Source: an uncultured Roseobacter sp. (GTDB taxonomy: Bacteria; Pseudomonadota; Alphaproteobacteria; Rhodobacterales; Rhodobacteraceae). From it: 64,000 nt of DNA. A program made the position numbers and the translations under genes. The stretch is from contig CANKZM010000004.1 in NCBI GenBank assembly GCA_947488305.1, forward strand, positions 315,501 to 379,500. Direction: 5' to 3'. Below are positions 8,268 through 16,406 of this stretch, piece after piece (positions within the stretch are counted from its first letter, which is position 1; every line of letters starts with the position of its first letter). The notes below the pieces were generated by a model, which was not told the DNA's origin, did no database searches, and saw nothing but the letters and a program-made list of their open reading frames with translations.

Positions 8268-8444
8268 TTACGCTACAGCTGCTGCAACGATAACCAGCAG
8301 GATCAGCGGCAGGATGATACCTGCTGAAGAACCTTGTGTCTCTTCGACAACGACAGGTGCTTCAACAATCGGCTCTTCCAAAGAACCAGCAAAAGCTGTG
8401 GATGCTGCGGCTGTAAGAGCTGCTGCGAGAACGAGTTTTTTCAT
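8268..8444 (-). CDS. Small exported or membrane-anchored protein of unknown function (58 aa)
   Basis: The protein starts MKKLVLAAALTAAASTAFAG, a clear Sec signal peptide with a cleavage site after AFA. An acidic stretch EEPIVEAPVVVEETQGSSAG follows, and it ends in a hydrophobic helix ILPLILLVIVAAAVA that probably anchors it in the membrane. The ATG at 8444 has a consensus GGAGG 7 nt upstream. The 3' side is closed by the terminator at 8219-8247. I recognise no domain. The strong ribosome-binding site and dedicated terminator suggest a well-expressed monocistronic gene. Confidence 0.8.
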   Translation of the reverse strand: MKKLVLAAALTAAASTAFAGSLEEPIVEAPVVVEETQGSSAGIILPLILLVIVAAAVA

Positions 8445-8584
8445 TTCATAACCTCCAGAAAAGGCATGCTTCGCAATGCGATAGCACACGCCCAAGACTT
8501 ACCTCGTGGTTGAATGTAAAACATCATAAGTCCGTCTTTGCAAACCAGATTCTTAAAATCCGGCGTGGAACCGCAGGAATGTCG

Positions 8585-9196
8585 TCAAATTAGCAACACT
8601 TGTGTGCCAACTTCCGCCATTTCGTAAAGCTCTTCGATGTGCTCGTTGTAGAGGCCGATGCACCCGTTCGACGATTGCCGACCGATCTTGCGCGTATCAT
8701 GGGTGCCGTGAATGCGGTAATAGGTCCAGCTCAGATGGAGCGACCTTGTGCCAAGCGGATTGTCAGGACCCGGCGGGATATAATCCGGCCAGTCAGGATT
8801 GCGCTTGAGCATTGAGGGCGTTGGCCGCCAATCCGGCTCCGGATCCTTCAGAACAACCCGAGTCCGGCCCTTGCGCGTCAATTCTTCGGTCAAAGGCACG
8901 CTGGACGGGTAGAGTTTGTAGAAGTTTCCACCCTCAGCCCAATAGTGCAACGCACGGCTGTCGATATCGACCAGGATCGCGCCTTTGCGCAGGTCGGAGA
9001 AATACGGCCGCCAGTCCACCGTCCGGAAGCTGGAGATGTTGCGGCGTACGGTCTCAGTGATGTCACGCTCACCCTGCGTCGTGGCAGGGGAGTTCACTGA
9101 CCCCAGGTCCTGCGCAATTGCGGGTGAAGCGAGCATGGCCGCGCTTCCAGCAAGGAATGCCCGCCGTCCCGGTGTTTTGAAATTGTTTCCAGACAT
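8585..9196 (-). CDS. L,D-transpeptidase (YkuD domain), probably Tat-exported
   Basis: This 203-aa protein has a twin-arginine-like signal (GRRAFLAGSAAML, residues 10-22, cleavage near AIAQ). The YkuD catalytic motif is intact: His163 and His166 in RIHGTHD, then SSNGCIGL with nucleophile Cys179. Such enzymes form 3-3 peptidoglycan cross-links or attach proteins to peptidoglycan in the periplasm. It lies about 140 bp upstream of the 58-aa protein gene on the same strand and is divergent from a CAP-domain lipoprotein. A second, distinct YkuD protein is 700 bp away. Confidence 0.9.
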   Translation of the reverse strand: MSGNNFKTPGRRAFLAGSAAMLASPAIAQDLGSVNSPATTQGERDITETVRRNISSFRTVDWRPYFSDLRKGAILVDIDSRALHYWAEGGNFYKLYPSSVPLTEELTRKGRTRVVLKDPEPDWRPTPSMLKRNPDWPDYIPPGPDNPLGTRSLHLSWTYYRIHGTHDTRKIGRQSSNGCIGLYNEHIEELYEMAEVGTQVLLI

Positions 9197-9361
9197 GCTG
9201 ATGTCTCCCTAAGCGCGAATCCGCATAAATTTCGCAGCAGTTTATTGCGAGAATGCCGCAGTCGCAAATCAAAGAGATGTCATCAAGGGGTTCAAGCGCT
9301 TGTGCGTTTGAAAAATCAGGAATTGCAGGATATGTGGCTTCGCAACGTCTAGGAGACTTCA

Positions 9362-9907
9362 ATGAACCGTCTGATTTCCATTCTTGTAGCCCTTACAGTG
9401 GTTTTATCCGCCTGCGCGCCCTCTACACCCAGTTCGAACTATGGTGCAGATGGCAAGGCAGTGCCTCAGGTTTACAAGATCAGAAACCGGGACACATCCG
9501 ACATTCAGTTCCGTATGCTCGATTCGATAAATGCCCTGCGCAGTGCATCCGGCCAACCTGCGGTTGCCCTTGATTCGCAACTGAACGCAGCGGCAGCGAC
9601 TCACTCAAAGGATATGGCAGTGCAGAGCCGGCCCTGGCATTTTGGATCAGATGGGTCGTCCCCGATCGAACGGGTGCAGCGTGTCGGCTTTATCGGTTCG
9701 CTGGTTGGCGAGAATATTTCCGAAACGTATGAGACCGAGCTTGAAACTCTGGCTGCGTGGATGGAACAGCCCGACACGCGGCGCGTGATCCTGTCACCGG
9801 ATGCAGATGCCATGGGCTTTGCCTGGCACCAGGAATCCAATGGCAAAATCTGGTGGACGCTCATTCTGGGCGACAGGGGTGGCGCGCCAATACAGGTGAA
9901 CAGCTGA
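9362..9907 (+). CDS. CAP/SCP-domain lipoprotein
   Basis: This 181-aa protein begins with a lipoprotein signal ending VLSAC (Cys18). The mature part is a CAP domain: MLDSINALRSASGQPAV, ATHSKDMAVQSRPWHFGSDG and VGENISE, and near the end LILGD. Bacterial CAP proteins are secreted; their activity is mostly unknown, and some act on the envelope. AGGAGA lies about 5 nt before the ATG. It sits between two L,D-transpeptidase genes that are transcribed the other way, which hints at a cell-wall role. Confidence 0.88.
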   Translation: MNRLISILVALTVVLSACAPSTPSSNYGADGKAVPQVYKIRNRDTSDIQFRMLDSINALRSASGQPAVALDSQLNAAAATHSKDMAVQSRPWHFGSDGSSPIERVQRVGFIGSLVGENISETYETELETLAAWMEQPDTRRVILSPDADAMGFAWHQESNGKIWWTLILGDRGGAPIQVNS

Positions 9908-9919
9908 TTCTGAAACGTA

Positions 9920-10417
9920 TCAGGGGTTGATCTTGATCAGCGTGTCATTTTTGACCATCGCGTAGATCTCTTCCATCTCGGGGTTTGTCACAGCGATGCA
10001 GCCCCAGGTCCAGTCACCCGACACTTTCTTGAACGGTGACTTCTGCCCATGGATAAAGATGTCACCACCGGCTGATTTACCCACCGCCTTCGCCGCCGCG
10101 TAGTCGACAGTATTGGGATAGGAGATCCCGAGCGACAGGTGGAATTCACTGTTCGGGTTGCGACGGTCAATGCGGTACAGCCCTTCGGGCGTTTTTCCGT
10201 CACCCTCAAACTCCTTATGACCTTCGGGCGCGAATCCAAGCTGGATATCGTATGCGCGCAAAAGGGCATCTTCGTGGAAAAGATACATGCGCCGGTCTTC
10301 TTTGTTCACCACCACAAAGGTGACTTCCGGCCCATTGTATTTCTTAAATTTCGAACTTGCGCACCCGCCCAGCGCTATCAGCGCTGCGGTGCTCATCATC
10401 AATTCGCGTCGACGCAT
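9920..10417 (-). CDS. L,D-transpeptidase lipoprotein (YkuD domain)
   Basis: The 165-aa product has a lipobox ALGGC (Cys19) and a compact YkuD domain. The motifs are TPEGLYRIDRRNPNSEFHLSLGISYPN (quoted in part), then HGQ with His123, and GDWTWGCIAVTN with Cys140. The domain is of the ErfK/YafK type, whose members include the DpaA enzyme that releases Lpp from peptidoglycan. Cross-linking and hydrolytic roles cannot be separated here. It is convergent with the CAP-domain lipoprotein gene, 12 bp away. Confidence 0.9.
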   Translation of the reverse strand: MRRRELMMSTAALIALGGCASSKFKKYNGPEVTFVVVNKEDRRMYLFHEDALLRAYDIQLGFAPEGHKEFEGDGKTPEGLYRIDRRNPNSEFHLSLGISYPNTVDYAAAKAVGKSAGGDIFIHGQKSPFKKVSGDWTWGCIAVTNPEMEEIYAMVKNDTLIKINP

Positions 10418-10505
10418 TTCTTGCTGTCCTGTTTATCGAATTTTTTGCCTGCTCTTTTATCAACCGTCTACCATGAGCAACGGGTTAAGCAAGGTAACAA
10501 ATCCG

Positions 10506-11285
10506 TCAGGAGGGGGGCTTTTGGTTCAGTTTTTCTTCGATTGCCACAAGACGCGTCAGAACTTCATCGCGGTAAGCATCGGTCTGCTCCCCCGCTTCCT
10601 GCTGGTGCGCGTCCTGCATGGAGTTCACGATCAAGCCGACCAATAGGTTCACCACGGCAAAGGTCGTGACCATGATGAAGGGCACAAAGAAGGCCCAGGC
10701 ATAGGGGTAAACCTCCATCACCGGGCGTACGATTCCCATGGACCAGCTTTCCAGCGTCATGACCTGAAACAGCGTATAGCCACTTTGCGGCAGGGAGCCG
10801 AACCATTGCGGAAAGCTTGCCGCAAAGAGTTTCGTGGCGATCACGGAGCCGATATAAAAGATGATCGCCATCAGCAGAAAAACGCTGCCCATGCCGGGCA
10901 GGGCGGTCACAAAGCCTTCGACCACGCGGCGCAGCGACGGCGCGACCGAGATAACCCGCAAGACCCGCAGAATACGCAACGCCCGCAGCACGGACATGGT
11001 TTGGGATCCGGGCACCAGGGCCGCGCCCACGATCAGCACGTCAAAGATATTCCAGCCGCTGTGAAAGAACCGTTTGCCGCGCGCTACCAGCTTGAGGAAA
11101 ATCTCAACGACGAAAAACGCAAGGCAGGCCTTGTCCAGCGCGATAATCAAGCCGCCTGCTACACTCATGAGTTTCGGAGACGTCTCCATCCCCAGCAGAA
11201 CCGCGTTGAATATGATCACACCGATGACAAGATTGGTCACCCAGCGCTGGTCCAGCCAGACATCAAGCTTCTCTCTCATACCCAT
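10506..11285 (-). CDS. Bacterial voltage-gated sodium channel (NaChBac/BacNav family)
   Basis: This 259-aa single-domain ion channel has six predicted membrane segments. S4 carries arginines at every third position (R101, R104, R107, R110 in VLRALRILRVLRVIS). The selectivity filter TLESWS is at 177-182, matching NaChBac-family Na+ channels and not K+ channels. The C-terminus from about residue 228 is acidic and ends in a helix typical of the tetramerising coiled coil. I start at ATG 11285, with GGAGA 5 nt upstream; ATG 11279 is two codons in. It follows the RNA methyltransferase gene by 20 bp and is likely co-transcribed. A characterised homologue is NavSp1 of Silicibacter (Ruegeria) pomeroyi. 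Confidence 0.92.
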   Translation of the reverse strand: MGMREKLDVWLDQRWVTNLVIGVIIFNAVLLGMETSPKLMSVAGGLIIALDKACLAFFVVEIFLKLVARGKRFFHSGWNIFDVLIVGAALVPGSQTMSVLRALRILRVLRVISVAPSLRRVVEGFVTALPGMGSVFLLMAIIFYIGSVIATKLFAASFPQWFGSLPQSGYTLFQVMTLESWSMGIVRPVMEVYPYAWAFFVPFIMVTTFAVVNLLVGLIVNSMQDAHQQEAGEQTDAYRDEVLTRLVAIEEKLNQKPPS

Positions 11286-11305
11286 CGGGGTCTCCTCATT
11301 GCGAT

Positions 11306-12532
11306 TCAAGCCATATGGGGCGCGGTGAAGCAGGCCGCAAGCTCCACATGAGCCGACCAGCGGAATTGGTCTACCACCTGAACCCATTCCAAATCGTAAC
11401 CAGCAGCAACAAGAACCGCCGCATCGCGGGCGAAGGTAACCGGGTTGCACGAAACATAGGCGATGCGGGGTACATTCGACCCGACCAATTCAGCAACCTG
11501 CGCTTCGGCACCAGCGCGTGGCGGGTCGAGGACAACTGCCTCCGCCTTTGCCAGCTCGTCAGCCATCAGCGGGCGACGGAACAGATCGCGCGTCTCTGTG
11601 GTGACACTTTTGAGCCCCTCGCCGTGACGCCAACCAGCATCCAGGCTCATCAACATATCTGCCTCACCTTCGACGGCGTGAACCTCAGCCACCCGCGCCA
11701 ATGGCAAAGAAAACGTCCCGCACCCGGCAAAGAGGTCAATGATCTTTGACGCGCGCTTGGTGATTTCCTTGACTGAATCGGTCAGAACTTTCTCGCCATG
11801 GGCTGTTGCCTGAAGAAAGGACCCCGGTGGCGGCACAACTTCGATTCCGTCAAAGCTCTGGACCGGCGGATGGCGCAAGCCAATGACCTCATCCTCCCAC
11901 GTCAACCGCGCCAATCCTGCGGTCTCGCAAATTGCGGCCAGATGTTGACTCATCTGCCCATCAAGCGGTTTTCCGCCCCGCACAGCGACGTCCAACCCGG
12001 CCTTGCTGAGGGTGACCATGACCGACAGGGCGGTCTTGCGGCTGGCACCGATCATGGCGAGAGTTTCAGCGACGGAGGCACCTTCCCGCACGGCGGGGTC
12101 AAGCAACAGACAATCGGGGATCGGAACGATAGTGTCAGAGGCGCGCCCGTAAAACCCGACCATTGCACCCTTCTTGGTGCGACGCGCGGCAAAACCCGCA
12201 CGACGGCGCGCCTTCGCGGGCGATGTCTCTATGGTGCGGAAATGCGTCTCTAACCCGTGCGCGCTCAGCGCGTGCCGAACCACGTCAACTTTCCACTCAA
12301 CAACAAATTCATCGTCTGCATGCTGCAGCTGACAGCCGCCGCAGGACTTGTAATGCCTGCAAGGCGCCGCCACACGCCGGTCCGACGGTGTGATGATCCG
12401 GGCATCCAGCAGTGTCTGGCCTTCCAGCTTACCTGCGACCTGCTCGCCGGGCAGGGTCCGCGGTACGAACACCGGGCCATCCGCGATCCCGTCTCCATGC
12501 AGGCCCAGTCGTGTGATGCTAACTTCAGTCAT
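11306..12532 (-). CDS. RNA m5U methyltransferase of the TrmA/RlmC/RlmD family
   Basis: The 408-aa protein has an N-terminal TRAM-like segment, then a [4Fe-4S] cysteine set (C58, C64, C67 in CRHYKSCGGCQLQH, and C141). The C-terminal Rossmann domain shows DLFAGCGTFSLPLA, VLDPPRAGA and the catalytic SCNPVTFARD with its nucleophilic Cys. These motifs define uracil-5-methyltransferases acting on 23S rRNA (U747/U1939) or tRNA U54; the exact target is not deducible. It lies 38 bp after the ABC exporter pair and 20 bp before the sodium channel, so all four may share a transcript. Confidence 0.9.
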   Translation of the reverse strand: MTEVSITRLGLHGDGIADGPVFVPRTLPGEQVAGKLEGQTLLDARIITPSDRRVAAPCRHYKSCGGCQLQHADDEFVVEWKVDVVRHALSAHGLETHFRTIETSPAKARRRAGFAARRTKKGAMVGFYGRASDTIVPIPDCLLLDPAVREGASVAETLAMIGASRKTALSVMVTLSKAGLDVAVRGGKPLDGQMSQHLAAICETAGLARLTWEDEVIGLRHPPVQSFDGIEVVPPPGSFLQATAHGEKVLTDSVKEITKRASKIIDLFAGCGTFSLPLARVAEVHAVEGEADMLMSLDAGWRHGEGLKSVTTETRDLFRRPLMADELAKAEAVVLDPPRAGAEAQVAELVGSNVPRIAYVSCNPVTFARDAAVLVAAGYDLEWVQVVDQFRWSAHVELAACFTAPHMA

Positions 12533-12570
12533 GGACTTGCTTTAGGTTGATTTGGCCGACGCTACCAGTG

Positions 12571-14403
12571 TCACTCTGCCGCCTGCGTTCGGATAAACCC
12601 GCCAGACTGCCGATCCCAATACTGCGCGTACAGCCCGCCTTGCGCCAAAAGCTCTTCGTGGCTGCCATCTTCAACGATATGGCCATCGTCCATCACCACA
12701 ATACGGTCCATTTCAGTGAGCGTGGACAAACGATGCGCGATGGCCAGCACGGTCTTGCCGTCCATCACGCGTTCCAACGCGGTTTGGATCGCTGCTTCGA
12801 CCTCACTGTCGAGCGCGCTTGTCGCCTCGTCCAGCACAAGGATCGGCGCATCCTTGAGAATGGCGCGGGCCAAAGCGATCCGCTGCCGCTGCCCGCCGGA
12901 GAGCTTGACACCCCGCTCGCCAAGGTGCGCGTCATAACCCGTGCGCCCCTTATGGTCCTGCAAGGTTTCGATGAACTCATGTGCTTCGGCTTTCCGGGCC
13001 GCGGCGATCACCTCCGCCTCGGAGGCATCGGGACGACCGTAGAGGATATTGTCTCGCGCCGACCGGTTGAACATGGCTGTCTCTTGCGTGACCATACCGA
13101 TGTTGCGCCGCAGGCTTTCCTGCGTGACTACCCTGATATCGGTACCATCTATTAGAATTTCACCATTTTCCGCGTCATAGAGCCTGAGAAGCAGCGACAC
13201 GAGCGTCGATTTTCCAACGCCCGACGCGCCGACAATACCGAGCTTTTCACCCGGGTGAATGGTCAGGTTGATGTCTTGCACGCCGCCGACATCGCGGCCA
13301 TATGCGAAGTTTAAAGCGCGCATTTCGATCTCGCCACGCGGTACCTGCAAGGCTTGTGCGCCGGGATCGTCATCGACCCGGTTGCGGGGCGTCAGGGTAC
13401 GAATGCCATCTTCAATCTCGCCAATGTTGGCGTAGATTTGCATCAGCGTAAAACTCACCCATCCCGTCATCTGCGCGATACGGATCGCGACGGCACCCGC
13501 CGCCACGATATCGCCCTCGCTCGCCTGACCGGACTGCCAGAGCAGGATTGTGCCGCCGATCAGAACCACAGGCAAAATGCCTGCAAGTGACATCAACGCA
13601 AAGCGGAACCCCGCAGCAAGATAGCCAAAAGCCACAGCCCGTTGGCGGAAAACCTCCATTGCACCCAAGGCTGCACGGTCTTCGAACTCCGCATGTGCAA
13701 AGAGCTTTACCGTTTTGATATTAGTAATAGTATCAACAACCTGACCGGATACCATGGCCCTCGCACTGGCCCGCCCGGCAGACCGTTCGCGTACCCGGGG
13801 CAGAAACCAGTTGATCAGCGCAAAATACGCAATCAACCAGACGCCGAACCCGAGCGTCACTCGCCAATCGATTGCCAGTAACAACAACACCGAGCCAAAC
13901 AAGGAGGCCAGTGCGAAAGCCACTACGTTGATGATCTCCGACACCACATCTGTCACCGCCCGCGCCGCCTGCATCTGTTTTTGCGCAATCCGGCCCGCGA
14001 AATCATCATCAAAGAAACCAACCGTCTGACCCAAGGTCCAACGGTTGAGACGCGACAGCACCAGCGGATTCAGATTTGGCTGAACGATGATCGCGTTGGC
14101 CGATGCGGAAAGGCCAAATAGCACCGGACGCGCGAGCAGGAAGAACGCAACCGATCCAATCACGACCGTCAGATTCTGGGTGCTGAAGAACTGATCTGGC
14201 CCCAGATCTGCTGCGGCATCAATCACGAGGCCAAGGATCAGCGCCGTGCCGGCTTCCATGGCGCCAGCGAGCGCTGACAGAAAGCCGGCAAGAACCAATG
14301 CCGGCCACGACCCCGACAGACACCATCGCATGAACGCCCCGAGCTGTTGCGGCGGCGGCCCCTCGGCGGCGCGAAAGGCATCGATCCAGCTTTCAATCTT
14401 CAC
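12571..14403 (-). CDS. ABC exporter half-transporter (TMD-NBD fusion), second of a pair
   Basis: This 610-aa protein has a six-helix exporter membrane domain (residues about 30-330) and a C-terminal ATPase with Walker A GASGVGKST, signature LSGGQRQR, Walker B ILVLDEATS with catalytic Glu, and H-loop IAHRLST. The GTG start overlaps the upstream exporter stop as GTGA, so the two chains are made together and probably form a heterodimer. Both keep the catalytic Glu, unlike degenerate-site heterodimers such as TM287/288. Substrate is unknown; lipids and drugs are common for this class. Confidence 0.9.
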   Translation of the reverse strand: MKIESWIDAFRAAEGPPPQQLGAFMRWCLSGSWPALVLAGFLSALAGAMEAGTALILGLVIDAAADLGPDQFFSTQNLTVVIGSVAFFLLARPVLFGLSASANAIIVQPNLNPLVLSRLNRWTLGQTVGFFDDDFAGRIAQKQMQAARAVTDVVSEIINVVAFALASLFGSVLLLLAIDWRVTLGFGVWLIAYFALINWFLPRVRERSAGRASARAMVSGQVVDTITNIKTVKLFAHAEFEDRAALGAMEVFRQRAVAFGYLAAGFRFALMSLAGILPVVLIGGTILLWQSGQASEGDIVAAGAVAIRIAQMTGWVSFTLMQIYANIGEIEDGIRTLTPRNRVDDDPGAQALQVPRGEIEMRALNFAYGRDVGGVQDINLTIHPGEKLGIVGASGVGKSTLVSLLLRLYDAENGEILIDGTDIRVVTQESLRRNIGMVTQETAMFNRSARDNILYGRPDASEAEVIAAARKAEAHEFIETLQDHKGRTGYDAHLGERGVKLSGGQRQRIALARAILKDAPILVLDEATSALDSEVEAAIQTALERVMDGKTVLAIAHRLSTLTEMDRIVVMDDGHIVEDGSHEELLAQGGLYAQYWDRQSGGFIRTQAAE

Positions 14404-16238
14404 GCGTTTTCCTCAATGGTCAGGAACCCGCCTGACTGACGGGCCCAGAAGTCTGCATATAGTCCGCCTTTGGCCAAAAGCGCGTCATGCGGACCATCTT
14501 CGACAATCCGGCCCTGATCGAGCACCAGGATGCGGTCCATTTGGGCAATCGTAGAGAGCCGATGCGCAATCGCGATCACCGTTTTGCCTTCCATCATGCC
14601 GTATAGCGTATCCTGAATAGCGGCTTCCACCTCGCTATCGAGCGCGGAGGTTGCCTCATCCAGCAGCAGAATCGGTGCGTTTTTCAGGATCACACGCGCC
14701 AAGGTCACCCGCTGGCGCTGACCGCCTGAAAGCTTCACGCCCCGCTCACCCACATGGGCCTCATAGCCTTGCCGCCCTTCCGGGTCTTCAAGGTCCAGAA
14801 TGAACTCATGCGCCTGTGCCTGTTTGGCTGCCGCGATCATCTGCTCTTCGCTGGCATCGGGCCGTCCATAGAGCAGGTTGTCCCGCACCGATCGATGCAA
14901 CAAAGAGCTGTCTTGCTGAACCATACCGATGGCAAGCCGCAGACTGTCTTGTGTGACGTTGTTGATGTCCTGTCCGTCAATCATGATCTTGCCGTTTTCC
15001 GGATCGTAAAACCGCAAGAGCAGTTTGACCAAAGTCGATTTGCCGGCGCCGGAACGACCAACCAAACCCACCTTTTGACCCGGAGGGATCGTGAGGCTCA
15101 CGCGGTCAAGACCGCCGGACTTGCGCCCGTAGTGGTGGCTCAGCTCTTCCACCTCGATTTCGCCATTCATCAACTGCAAGGGTTTGGCCTGATCCGCATC
15201 CGTCAGGGTGATCGGCTGCGCAATGGTCCGCATACCTTCCTTGACCACACCCAATTCGCGGAAAAAACTGGTCAGCGCCCACATGATCCACCCGGTCATG
15301 GCGTTAAGCCGCAGCGTCAGGGCCGAGGCGGCCGCCACGACGCCCACGCTGGCGCTGCCCTGCATCCACAATAGGAACGCCCAGCCGACCACACCAACGA
15401 TCAGCAAACCGTTCAGCATGACCAGCGTGAAATCCATGATCGTGAAGATACGCATTTCTTTCAGAAACGTCTGGCGCGCCTGTTCAATGGCCTCTTTGGC
15501 GTAGTCGAGCTCCTTTTCATGATGCGCGAACATCTTGACCGAATGGATGTTGGTATAGGCATCTACCAGCCGCCCCGTCAGTTGCGAGCGCGCATCTGAC
15601 GCGGCCTCGGACGCCGGACCGACACGGGTGACGGTCCAATGCACAAGCCATCCGTAGAGCACAAACCAAACCAGCAACGGGATCAAAAGCCGCGGGTCAG
15701 AAATGCTCAGCAGGATCGCCGCACCAATAAAATAGGCAAGCGAGAAGGAGATCGCGTCGAATATCTGGAAAATAACCTCGCCGGCGGCGGCGGGCGCCTG
15801 CATGATCCGGTTTGCGATACGTCCGGCGAAATCATTCTCGAACCAACCGACGGATTGCCGAAGCACATGCCGGTGTGCCCGCCAGCGCATCAACATGCCA
15901 AAATTCGGCAGAATTGCATTGTTCAGGAGCAGCACATCAAGCGCCTGTATGACAGGACGCAAGAAGATGACGAACAATGCCATCAGGATGAATTCTAAAC
16001 CGTATTCCTGCCACACACGGGCCGGATCACCCTCCATCAGATCAACCACCCGTCCCATATAATAGATCAGCCCGACCTCGATCGCGGCGACAAGAATGGA
16101 CATGAGAGTGGCGAACAGGAAGAGTTTGCGGAACTGCTCAGCAAAGGACCACAGGAACGGCCAAAGCCGACGCGGTGGCGTGTCGGTCGTTGGATAGACC
16201 GCATAGGGGTCAATAAGGTTTTCAAAGAAGCGGAACAT
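14400..16238 (-). CDS. ABC exporter half-transporter (TMD-NBD fusion), first of a pair
   Basis: This 612-aa chain has an exporter membrane domain followed by an ATPase with Walker A GRSGAGKST, signature LSGGQRQR, Walker B ILLLDEATS and IAHRLST. It is similar to the next gene over its whole length, which suggests an old tandem duplication. AAGG lies 9 nt before the ATG. The leader upstream holds a miniature ORF and a terminator-like hairpin ending 27 nt before this gene, so expression may be attenuated. Two more genes (RNA methyltransferase, Na+ channel) follow on the same strand with short gaps. Confidence 0.9.
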   Translation of the reverse strand: MFRFFENLIDPYAVYPTTDTPPRRLWPFLWSFAEQFRKLFLFATLMSILVAAIEVGLIYYMGRVVDLMEGDPARVWQEYGLEFILMALFVIFLRPVIQALDVLLLNNAILPNFGMLMRWRAHRHVLRQSVGWFENDFAGRIANRIMQAPAAAGEVIFQIFDAISFSLAYFIGAAILLSISDPRLLIPLLVWFVLYGWLVHWTVTRVGPASEAASDARSQLTGRLVDAYTNIHSVKMFAHHEKELDYAKEAIEQARQTFLKEMRIFTIMDFTLVMLNGLLIVGVVGWAFLLWMQGSASVGVVAAASALTLRLNAMTGWIMWALTSFFRELGVVKEGMRTIAQPITLTDADQAKPLQLMNGEIEVEELSHHYGRKSGGLDRVSLTIPPGQKVGLVGRSGAGKSTLVKLLLRFYDPENGKIMIDGQDINNVTQDSLRLAIGMVQQDSSLLHRSVRDNLLYGRPDASEEQMIAAAKQAQAHEFILDLEDPEGRQGYEAHVGERGVKLSGGQRQRVTLARVILKNAPILLLDEATSALDSEVEAAIQDTLYGMMEGKTVIAIAHRLSTIAQMDRILVLDQGRIVEDGPHDALLAKGGLYADFWARQSGGFLTIEENA

Positions 16239-16264
16239 GGTCAGTGGCCTTGAGGTGGAATATC

Positions 16265-16296
16265 AAAAATGTCCGGACGCCAGTGGGGCTGTCCGG
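16265..16296 (-). terminator. Terminator-like hairpin in the leader of the ABC exporter operon
   Basis: On the minus strand CCGGAC (16291-16296) and GTCCGG (16273-16278) form a 6-bp outer stem. GCC/GGC adds 3 bp inside, with one bulged base, and the loop is CCACT. Three bases later comes a run of five T (16265-16269). The T-run ends 27 nt before the ATG at 16238, which leaves no room for a promoter. Segment ACAGCC of the 5' arm can instead pair with GGCTGT just after the mini-ORF stop (16312-16317). This is the arrangement expected of an attenuator. Confidence 0.6.
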
Positions 16297-16317
16297 CGGG
16301 GAAGGGTTATTACAGCC

Positions 16318-16344
16318 TCAGCTGTCCCAGATCCCGCGATACAT
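16318..16344 (-). CDS. Putative 8-codon leader peptide (MYRGIWDS) upstream of the ABC exporters
   Basis: A consensus GGAGGA (16352-16357) lies 7 nt before an ATG that opens eight codons, M-Y-R-G-I-W-D-S, then TGA. Its last codons (segment ACAGC, 16321-16325) can pair with GCTGT just after the stop (16312-16316). The same post-stop segment can alternatively pair with the 5' arm of the terminator hairpin. An in-frame ATG at 16365 would give a 15-residue version. The frame is open further upstream into the CCA gene, but without an ATG. This could also be coincidence, since only the ribosome-binding site and pairing support it. Confidence 0.45.
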   Translation of the reverse strand: MYRGIWDS

Positions 16345-16406
16345 TTTGTATTCCTCCATGTTCATATCGCTCAGGTAGCAGAAAACGGCCCCATCTGTCG
16401 AGGGGG

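Noticed and set aside
16366-16406. Extension of the leader mini-ORF upstream into the cca stop region
   Set aside because: The frame is open but contains no ATG, GTG or TTG with a Shine-Dalgarno; the internal ATG at 16344 has the consensus site.
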